From NCBI GenBank assembly GCA_023489135.1, contig JAMDCE010000071.1, positions 1 through 20,557 of the forward strand: a DNA stretch of 20,557 bases. Reading direction: 5' to 3'. The translations under genes were made by a program, and so were the position numbers. The notes beneath the pieces are model-generated. The model was not told the DNA's origin. It did no database searches and saw only the letters and a program-made list of their open reading frames with translations. The first letter of the stretch is position 1; each line of letters opens with the position of its first letter. The DNA comes from Chloroflexota bacterium. Lineage in GTDB: Bacteria > Chloroflexota > Chloroflexia > JAMDCE01. Positions 14,832 through 20,557 of the stretch are shown in pieces.

Positions 14832-15473
14832 ATGGAAAGCATCAAAGTCCTAGTCGTTGACGATCACCCGGTGGTGCGGCAGGGGTTGCGAAGCATGCTG
14901 GCCACAACCGACGGCATCGAGGTGGCCGGTGAGGCCTGCGACGAGACCTCGGCCCTCGAAGCGTTTCGGCAACTCCAGCCCGACGTGATCTTGCTGGACG
15001 TGCGAATGCCCGGCTCCGACGGCATTCGTGTCATTCGTCATCTCAAGCAAATTCATCCGGAAGTAAAGGTCATTGTCCTGAGCACTTATGATGAGGACGA
15101 GTATTTATTTGGGGCGCTGAGAGAGGGGGCGCACGGTTATCTGCTGAAGAATATCTCCTGCGCCGAGCTTTCCGAGGCCATCCGGCAAGTCAACAACGGT
15201 GAGCGTCTTCTGGGTCGATCCTTGACAGGGAGGATTCTCAGGCAATTCGAAACGCTGGCTAAGGAGAAGGCCAGCCGAGAATCTATTCTCACCGGTCAGG
15301 AGATCGCAGTTCTTAAAGCTATCGCCGAGGGTTGCACAAACAGAGAGATTGCCGAAAGACAGTACTGGAGCGAGATCACAGTCAAGCGCAAGGTTCAGGA
15401 TATTTTTCACAAACTGGGAGTGACTGATCGAACACAGGCGGTAGCCGAAGCGATCAGGCGAGACGTAATTTAG
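14832..15473 (+). CDS. NarL/FixJ-family response regulator
   Basis: A 213-residue DNA-binding regulator, partner of the kinase directly upstream. The receiver domain has D10, D11, phospho-acceptor D56 (ILLDVRMPG), S84/T85 and K106 (YLLKN). The LuxR-type helix-turn-helix is at about 148-210 (LTGQEIAVLKAIAEGCTNREIAE, then ITVKRKVQDIFHKLGV). All residues needed for phosphotransfer are present. ATG 14832 is chosen because the receiver begins right after it; the open frame continues upstream into the kinase gene, where it is only an overlap. No strong ribosome binding site is seen, so translation may be coupled to the kinase stop 17 bases away. Target genes are unknown; the downstream permease cluster is a candidate. 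Confidence 0.94.
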   Translation: MESIKVLVVDDHPVVRQGLRSMLATTDGIEVAGEACDETSALEAFRQLQPDVILLDVRMPGSDGIRVIRHLKQIHPEVKVIVLSTYDEDEYLFGALREGAHGYLLKNISCAELSEAIRQVNNGERLLGRSLTGRILRQFETLAKEKASRESILTGQEIAVLKAIAEGCTNREIAERQYWSEITVKRKVQDIFHKLGVTDRTQAVAEAIRRDVI

Positions 15474-15992
15474 TGAATTCATTTGATATGGTATCCACCC
15501 TTCCCACCTCCACGCTCGAGAAGCTTGCTTCGGCGGTCGCCGATCTTCGGAAAGGGCCGCCTTGCATGCAGGATGCCACGAGAGTAACACTGCCGACAAA
15601 CTGGTCTGTGAACGTTCTAACGTAATCTCTTCTTCTAGGGGCTTTTCGTCACTCGGTGCTTCGTATGACTCTAGGGGAAAGTTGCCGTTCCGCCATCGAC
15701 GGGTGATTGGGACGATTTCGGATGGCGGCTAAACCTGTCCGGTTGATGGGAGCCTCTCCGGCATCCGTGGACGCTGTACAGATTGCGCAGATGGACTGGC
15801 GAAATCGTTCGATCCTCCACGAGACGCTGTCACGCGATGGAATTGATCCCTCTTGGAACATAAAACTGATACTGTTGGATATTCCTTAAGTGCGTTGGTA
15901 GGGCGATAATGGCGTCACAGCTCCGGGCAAGCGACGCGGCCGTCTCCCACAGCACGCTGTTAAATCAAGAAGGTTACGGTGAGGAGAACTAC
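15474..15992. other. 519-base gap between the response regulator and the coiled-coil gene
   Basis: No gene is confidently supported. A 60-codon frame at 15707-15889 ends WNIKLILLDIP but has no ribosome binding site and no recognisable family. CCGCCATC (15690-15697) and GATGGCGG (15721-15728) are a perfect 8-bp inverted repeat with a 23-base centre. TCTAGGGG occurs twice (15634 and 15670). Just after the regulator stop, short stems (GAAGC/GCTTC near 15520, CGGCG/CGCCG near 15531) lack a T-run. No promoter stands out. Confidence 0.45.
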
Positions 15993-16217
15993 ATGGCGCA
16001 GGGTGAAGACGTTGCCTACCATTTGTTGCGACTTGAACAGCAGATCGAATCCTACCAGAAGTTGCACTCAGAGGAAATAGATGAGATTCGAAGGTCACTT
16101 CACAGACTGAAGGACGAAGTGCTGCTTCTGCAACGCTCCAAGAGCCGCAACGCCGATCTTTATCGGATCGGAAGCGGGAAAGAGGAGCTGCCAGAGGATA
16201 GCGGGACTCAAAAATAG
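15993..16217 (+). CDS. Small coiled-coil protein ahead of the permease
   Basis: A 74-residue, strongly charged protein predicted to be mostly one alpha helix. A heptad-like pattern runs through LLRLEQQIESYQKL and IDEIRRSLHRLKDEVLLLQRS (about residues 11-50), so it probably forms a dimeric or trimeric coiled coil; the tail is hydrophilic. There is no membrane segment or enzyme motif and I do not recognise a family. ATG 15993 is chosen because GAGGAG stands six bases upstream; an in-frame ATG at 15909 would add 28 residues but has a poor ribosome binding site. It lies 213 bases before the NCS1 permease and may be part of the same transcription unit, perhaps as a small accessory to it. That role is speculation. 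Confidence 0.6.
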   Translation: MAQGEDVAYHLLRLEQQIESYQKLHSEEIDEIRRSLHRLKDEVLLLQRSKSRNADLYRIGSGKEELPEDSGTQK

Positions 16218-16430
16218 CCTGAGCGGACTCGGCCAGGCCGGATCGTGGAGATGGGTCACCAGCATCTGTAGGTGGAAGGCGCCTAAAATGTGGCGGTACG
16301 GATCGATTTGAGGATCGCTGGGCTCTGTATTCCGGCCGGGTCTGTCTGTCCCCGGAGGTGATGCCTATGATTTAGGATATGGATTTCCAAGAGAGTCCTC
16401 CGAGTAAGTGTGTTTAGAAAGGAGAAAGAA
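16218..16430 (+). other. Leader between the coiled-coil gene and the permease
   Basis: No gene. It contains short pairings such as AGATG/CATCT (16250-16266 region) and TCCGG/CCGGA (16331-16358 region), and a GGAGG-linked mini frame ATG-CCT-ATG-ATT-TAG near 16361-16375. None matches a riboswitch I know. The permease ribosome binding site AAAGGAG is at its end. Confidence 0.35.
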
Positions 16431-18047
16431 ATGGCTGAAGCACAAAGCCAAGGAACTCCTGTTCAGTTAGGCACTACCGCCACTATGATGGAGGACTACG
16501 CTCTGCGTCGGGTGCCTGCAAGCTGGACTTGGAGCTGGTGGGCCATCAACTGGTCCCTGTCTGGGACGGGCACGGCTATGTTCTGGTTGGCCTTTGGCGG
16601 AACCGTGGCCCTGGCCTTCGGTCCCTGGAACATGATCATCGCCTGCTTCTACGCTACCATCGTGCAAGGGTTCATGAGCCTGCCCATCATGAAGCACTCA
16701 GTAGACGACGGACTCGATGTTGATTTGTTGTCGCGGGGTATGGGCTTTGGCTTCTTGGGCTCCGCCTTTGTCTCAGCGATCTACTTCGCGGGGTGGCTCG
16801 TATTCTTTGCCATCGAAGGAACGATTATGAGCGACTCCGTGGCCCACTGGCTGGGGACACCCGCCTGGCCGTGGTACATTGTGGTCGGACTCACGTTCAT
16901 CCCGCTGAACCTCTATGGGATGAAGTTCATCACCCGCTGGCAGCAATGGACTTTCCCCCTCTACGTGATCCTGGTGGCGGGGGCTATCATAATGATGTGG
17001 CGGGATCCGACGGCGAGCGCCAGAGGCATAGGTTGGTTGGCCGCTGGACCGGAAGGCGGCGTTATTTCCGCTATGGGAATTCTCGGTGCGGCGGCGGCCA
17101 TCAATGGAGTCTTGGGAATCGATGCGCTTCTGGTGATGGATTTCTCTCGCTTTGGTCCGAAGCCGTTGAGTCGCAAAGGTTGGTGGGGTCTTACCGCCGC
17201 CTCCTTTGGGCCTGACACCTTCTTCCCATTTATGATGATCATGCCTCTCGGCGCTTGGTTTGCTGTTTCCATGAACCAAGTTGACCCCGGCGTCTACTTC
17301 GTCAACCTCCTCGGCCCACTGGGCGTCTTCTTCGTCCTGCTAACCCAGTGGCGGATCAACACCAACAACTGCTACAGCGGCACGCTTTGCCTGGCCAACT
17401 TCTTCTCTCGGGTGGGTCAGTTCGTCCCAGGTCGCAAATGGTGGATCGTGGTGATGTGCATCCTGGGCATCGCTGCCATGTTCTCCGGCGTCTTCCTGTG
17501 GATGAACCAGGTTCTCACCGTGCTTGGCGCCTTCTTCTTCGCCTGGATTGCCGATCTTCTCGCTGACACCCTCATCGTGAGGGGGCGATTGAAGCTGACG
17601 CCCGAGCACGTCGAGTACAGACGGGCCTACCTGTACTCGACTAACCCGGTAGGCACGGTGGCGGTACTTGCTGCCTCCATCGTCGGTGCTCTGATGGCCT
17701 TCGCGCCCAATTTCGGCATAACTGGCACGGCTGGTACGCTGCTGAATGAGACGGCCTTCGTCGCTGCCTTTATCATTGCCTTCGTTCTACACATCGCCAT
17801 CGCCATATGGACCCAGGGCAAGTACTACATTGCCCGCGAGCCGAAATGGCACCCCGACGCAGGCAAGGTGGACGTGATGGTCTGTCCTACTTGCAACGAG
17901 CGCGTGGCGGTCCTTGACGTGGTGGATTGCCCAGAGAAGGGCGGTGCGTGGCTCTGTTCACACTGCTGTATGGCTAACAGGACCTGCCACGAGATGTGCC
18001 TCAAAGAGGCTCCTGCGCCGGCCCCTCAGCCTGCTGCCGGTTCCTAA
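16431..18047 (+). CDS. NCS1-type nucleobase/cation symporter with an eight-cysteine C-terminal tail
   Basis: A 538-residue inner-membrane permease resembling the purine-cytosine/hydantoin/allantoin transporter family (NCS1), with about twelve hydrophobic segments between residues 30 and 465. Recognisable stretches are WAINWSLSGTGTAMFWLAFGG (helix 1), GILGAAAAINGVLGIDALLVMDFSRF and QWRINTNNCYSGTLCLANFFSR. The odd part is the tail: after the last helix come C485-PT-C488, C500, C509-SH-C512-C513, C519 and C523, laid out like a zinc ribbon or iron-sulfur site, ending in a Pro/Ala stretch. ATG 16431 is chosen for its AAAGGAG six bases upstream; the frame extends seven codons to a GTG. Downstream come a dehydrogenase and a HyuA-like gene, so a cyclic amide or N-heterocycle is a plausible cargo. 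Confidence 0.85.
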   Translation: MAEAQSQGTPVQLGTTATMMEDYALRRVPASWTWSWWAINWSLSGTGTAMFWLAFGGTVALAFGPWNMIIACFYATIVQGFMSLPIMKHSVDDGLDVDLLSRGMGFGFLGSAFVSAIYFAGWLVFFAIEGTIMSDSVAHWLGTPAWPWYIVVGLTFIPLNLYGMKFITRWQQWTFPLYVILVAGAIIMMWRDPTASARGIGWLAAGPEGGVISAMGILGAAAAINGVLGIDALLVMDFSRFGPKPLSRKGWWGLTAASFGPDTFFPFMMIMPLGAWFAVSMNQVDPGVYFVNLLGPLGVFFVLLTQWRINTNNCYSGTLCLANFFSRVGQFVPGRKWWIVVMCILGIAAMFSGVFLWMNQVLTVLGAFFFAWIADLLADTLIVRGRLKLTPEHVEYRRAYLYSTNPVGTVAVLAASIVGALMAFAPNFGITGTAGTLLNETAFVAAFIIAFVLHIAIAIWTQGKYYIAREPKWHPDAGKVDVMVCPTCNERVAVLDVVDCPEKGGAWLCSHCCMANRTCHEMCLKEAPAPAPQPAAGS

Positions 18048-18063
18048 TGTAGGCCTAAACCCT

Positions 18064-18103
18064 GCAGGTACTTGGTCGCTAAAATCAGCGATCAAGTACC
18101 TGC
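18064..18103 (+). repeat. 17-bp hairpin between permease and dehydrogenase
   Basis: GCAGGTACTTGGTCGCT (18064-18080) pairs with 18087-18103 at all 17 positions, one as a G-T wobble, around the loop AAAATC. It begins 17 bases after the permease stop. CCCAGGG, not T-rich sequence, follows, so it is not a classic intrinsic terminator. It could stabilise the permease mRNA, limit read-through to the dehydrogenase, or be a binding site. Confidence 0.65.
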
Positions 18104-18146
18104 CCAGGGAAGTACGCCAATTGATGACTGGAGGGGGATTTGCCGT

Positions 18147-18898
18147 ATGAGATTGGAAAGCAAAGTGGCCCTGGTTACGGGTGGCTCAGCCGGAATAGGA
18201 AGAGCAATCGCCCTTCGGTTTGCTCAAGAGGGCGCTGATGTGGCGGTAGTGGCTGACCGGAATATGCAGGGAGCCGAGGACACCGCCGGAACCATTCGGG
18301 AAATGGGCCGACGAGGCGTGGCCATTCAGGCTGATGTGGCTAAGGTTGAGGACATCCAGCGGATGGTCAAAGAAACAGTAGACAAGCTGGGACCAGTAGA
18401 TATCCTGGTGAACAACGCGGGGATTTACATCCAGGGGACGTTACTGGAGGTGTCAGAAGAGGATTGGGATAAGACTTTGAACGTGCACCTGAAAGGAACT
18501 TTTTTCAGTATACAAAAAGTGGTCCCTATATGCTAGCCAAAGGCAAGGGAAAAGTAATAAACTTGGCCTCGACCTTCGGCTTCATCGGGTTCCCCGGATG
18601 TGCAGCCTACTGCACCGCCAAAGGTGGGATTGTGAACCTGACTCGGGAGCTAGCGCTGGAACTGGCGCCGAAAAGGATAAACGTGAATGCCATCGGACCG
18701 GGTACTATCGAGACGCCACTGATGAGACCTGACCTGGACAACCCAGACAAAGCGCAAATGTACCTGAACCGGCTACCCATCGGACGGGTGGGCCAGCCCG
18801 AAGAGATTGCGGCCGCGGCTGCGTACCTCGCTTCTGACGAGGCTGATTTTGTGAACGGACATACCTTGATGGTGGATGGAGGCTGGCTCGCTCAATAA
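18147..18898 (+). pseudogene. Short-chain dehydrogenase/reductase interrupted by a one-base frameshift
   Basis: An SDR-family NAD(P)-dependent oxidoreductase of about 250 residues, FabG-like. ATG 18147 has GGAGGGGG about nine bases upstream. The first frame (18147-18536) carries the cofactor motif TGGSAGIG at residue 11 and NNAG, and stops with TAG at 18534-18536 after KVVPIC. The homologous continuation lies in another frame from about 18525 ([16 protein letters not shown]), with catalytic Ser in NLASTFG and YCTAK, ending DGGWLAQ at 18898. The expected junction, VVP then YML, is restored by adding one T near 18526-18529, so one base is missing. The cofactor half and catalytic half are in different frames, so no active enzyme is made unless the base is an assembly error or the ribosome shifts. 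Next to a HyuA-like gene 39 bases on. Confidence 0.88.
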
Positions 18899-18937
18899 TA
18901 GAAGAGCAGAGAAGATAGGCAAGGAGGCTCTGAGTCA

Positions 18938-20557
18938 ATGAGCTATCGGTTGGGCGTCGACATCGGCGGGACCTTCACTGATCTGGTTGTTCTGGATGAA
19001 AAAACGGGAACTCTTGACATAGCAAAGTCTCCTACCACCCCGCGCGCTCCCATCGAGGGGGTGCTCAAGGCCATTGACAAACGCCAGGTGGACCTGGCTG
19101 AGGTGGCTTATTTCGTTCATGGCACCACTGCGGCGACCAACGCTGTCGTTCAACGGAGAGGGGCCAGAGTCGGCCTGATCACCACTCAAGGGTTTAGGGA
19201 CATCCTGGAGATCATGCGGGCACATCGTGAATTCCATTACGACCTCCAATGGAACAAACCTACTCCGCTCGCGCCCCGTCATCTGCGTTTTGAGGTCCCG
19301 GAGAGAATCGACTATAAGGGGAGGGTGGTAAAACCCCTTGACGAAGCCAGGGCACGGGAAGTGGTGAGGCAACTGAAGGCTAGCGACGTCGAGGCTATTG
19401 CGGTCTGTTTCATATTCTCTTTCATGAATCCGTCCCACGAAAGGCGAATGAAGGAGATAATCAAAGAGGAGTGGCCCGGGGTCTATGTGTCAATCTCCTC
19501 TGAGATTCTGCCAGAGATTCGCGAGTACGAACGCACCTCAACAGTGGTGATCGATGCCTACGTCAAACCACTGATCAATCGTTATATGGATTCTCTCGGC
19601 GCGGGTCTCAAAGCTCGGGGTTTGCGGGGGGATCTAATGGTCATGTGTTCAGGTGGTGGCGTAGTGACCAGCGAGGCGGCTAAGGAGATTCCAGTCTACA
19701 CGCTGTCCTCCGGTCCGGCAGGTGGAGTGATTGGGACGGTTCACTTTGGAAATCTACTAGGGTTGAAGAATCTTATCGCCATCGATATGGGTGGTACCAG
19801 CTTCGACGTCAGCCTTGTGGATAGGGGTCAGCCGACTTACCACACCGAAGCCGAGATCCAGTGGGGAGTGCCCTTCAAGGTGCCAATGATCGACGTCAAG
19901 TCCATAGGTGCGGGTGGTGGCAGCATTGCCTGGATAGACCAGGGAGGTCTTCTCAGGGTGGGCCCCCAAAGCTCTGGGGCTGAACCAGGCCCGGTCTGCT
20001 ATGGGCGAGGGGGCGTGGAGCCGGCCGTGACCGACGCTTACGTAGCGCTGGGGGTGATCGATCCCAAGTATTTCTTAGGTGGCGAGGCCGAGTTGGATCG
20101 TGATGGGGCCGAGAAAGCGATCCGCGAGAGAATAGCGGGGCCTCTGGGGATGAGCCTAGTGGAGGCCGCACAGGGCATCATCGATATCGCGCAGGCAAAT
20201 ATGAGTAGCGCTCTCTACAACGTCTCCATCCAACAAGGCTACGATCCCCGTGATTTTGCCATGTTGGCTTATGGCGGAGCTGGTCCGATGGTCGCGGGCG
20301 CTTTGGCCGAGGAGTTGGGGGTCAGACAACTGATCATACCAACGTATCCTGGCGCTTTTTCGGCGTTGGGAATGCTCTTGAGCGATATCAGATTTGACTA
20401 CGTTCATTCGTATCTGGCCAGGATGAACGATGTCGACATTAATGTGGTTAGAGAGATTTACGAGGAATTAGAATCCAAAGGACGCGAGAGTCTCACGAGG
20501 GAGGGATTCACCGGCGAAACTGTTCTGTCCCGGTCGGCCGACATCCGTTATGTTGGC
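18938..20557 (+). CDS. hyuA: Hydantoinase/oxoprolinase-family subunit A (HyuA-like), partial, C-terminus off the right edge
   Basis: ATP-dependent subunit of the N-methylhydantoinase / 5-oxoprolinase / acetone-acetophenone carboxylase superfamily; 540 residues in the window of roughly 650-700 expected. The N-terminus is LGVDIGGTFTDLVVLDE, a phosphate loop of the actin-like ATPase fold, followed by HGTTAATNAVVQRRGA. Later come MCSGGGVV, LSSGPAGGVIGT, AIDMGGTSFDVSLV, SIGAGGGSIAW, SSGAEPGPVCYGRGG and VTDAYVALG, the usual series for the family. ATG 18938 is preceded by AAGGAGG at ten bases. It probably works with a HyuB-type partner encoded beyond the right edge. With the dehydrogenase and permease upstream, ring opening of a hydantoin-like compound or carboxylation of a ketone are the two main readings; sequence alone does not choose. 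Confidence 0.93.
   Translation, partial: MSYRLGVDIGGTFTDLVVLDEKTGTLDIAKSPTTPRAPIEGVLKAIDKRQVDLAEVAYFVHGTTAATNAVVQRRGARVGLITTQGFRDILEIMRAHREFHYDLQWNKPTPLAPRHLRFEVPERIDYKGRVVKPLDEARAREVVRQLKASDVEAIAVCFIFSFMNPSHERRMKEIIKEEWPGVYVSISSEILPEIREYERTSTVVIDAYVKPLINRYMDSLGAGLKARGLRGDLMVMCSGGGVVTSEAAKEIPVYTLSSGPAGGVIGTVHFGNLLGLKNLIAIDMGGTSFDVSLVDRGQPTYHTEAEIQWGVPFKVPMIDVKSIGAGGGSIAWIDQGGLLRVGPQSSGAEPGPVCYGRGGVEPAVTDAYVALGVIDPKYFLGGEAELDRDGAEKAIRERIAGPLGMSLVEAAQGIIDIAQANMSSALYNVSIQQGYDPRDFAMLAYGGAGPMVAGALAEELGVRQLIIPTYPGAFSALGMLLSDIRFDYVHSYLARMNDVDINVVREIYEELESKGRESLTREGFTGETVLSRSADIRYVG

Noticed and set aside
15707..15889. 60-codon frame between the response regulator and the coiled-coil gene
   Set aside because: Starts at TTG or an ATG without a ribosome binding site, and the translation resembles no family; length is within chance expectation.
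16361..16375. Mini frame ATG-CCT-ATG-ATT-TAG near GGAGG in the permease leader as a regulatory peptide
   Set aside because: Four codons with the GGAGG too close to the first ATG; nothing distinguishes it from chance.
1..20557. CRISPR arrays, prophage or complete insertion sequences
   Set aside because: No regularly spaced identical repeats, integrase, transposase or phage structural genes were found on either strand.

Overview
The window looks like a piece of a moderately GC-rich bacterial chromosome, read with the standard bacterial code (TAA, TAG and TGA all end intact genes here). The gene set suggests a free-living soil, sediment or subsurface lineage. Chloroflexota is my best guess, from the style of the HisS, cupin and ferredoxin proteins and the two-domain methylase-MazG protein. 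No marker in the window proves this, so treat the phylum as inference.

Layout, left to right. Positions 1-491 (minus) hold the N-terminal part of a PotA-like ABC transporter ATPase with a good promoter. A secreted clan-A glycoside hydrolase follows on the plus strand (about 1016-2344). It meets, tail to tail with a 4-base overlap, a minus-strand group: YabN-like methylase-MazG, a ZIP metal transporter (coupled to it by a GTGA overlap) and LepA/EF4 with its own promoter. Upstream of lepA is a short ferredoxin gene (6890-7099, minus) that keeps its cluster residues and Shine-Dalgarno but has ATA where ATG is expected and an in-frame TGA at codon 20. It diverges from a small cupin gene. A secreted SH3b plus RlpA-like protein (minus) and a Nudix hydrolase (plus) diverge from a 438-base gap containing five regularly spaced DnaA-box-like 9-mers.

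Next come an unrecognised polytopic membrane protein (plus) and a convergent hisS-copD-like pair (minus). Between hisS and a PAS-GAF histidine kinase lies about 530 bases without a gene. It carries two strong, diverging promoters, an IS200/IS605-end-like hairpin in the hisS leader, and about 290 nt of highly base-paired sequence that may be a structured RNA or a long kinase leader. The kinase is followed directly by its NarL/LuxR-type response regulator.

The right end (15993-20557, plus) looks like a catabolic cluster. It has a 74-residue coiled-coil protein, an NCS1-type permease with an extra eight-cysteine cytoplasmic tail, a 17-bp hairpin, a short-chain dehydrogenase broken by a one-base frameshift, and the start of a HyuA/oxoprolinase-family gene that runs off the window. 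A reasonable reading is uptake of a small N-heterocycle or cyclic amide followed by oxidation/reduction and ATP-dependent ring opening, but the substrate cannot be read from the sequence.

The most interesting points are the recoded-or-dying ferredoxin, the candidate structured RNA, the DnaA-box array and the permease tail. No tRNA, rRNA, CRISPR array, transposase or phage gene was found.
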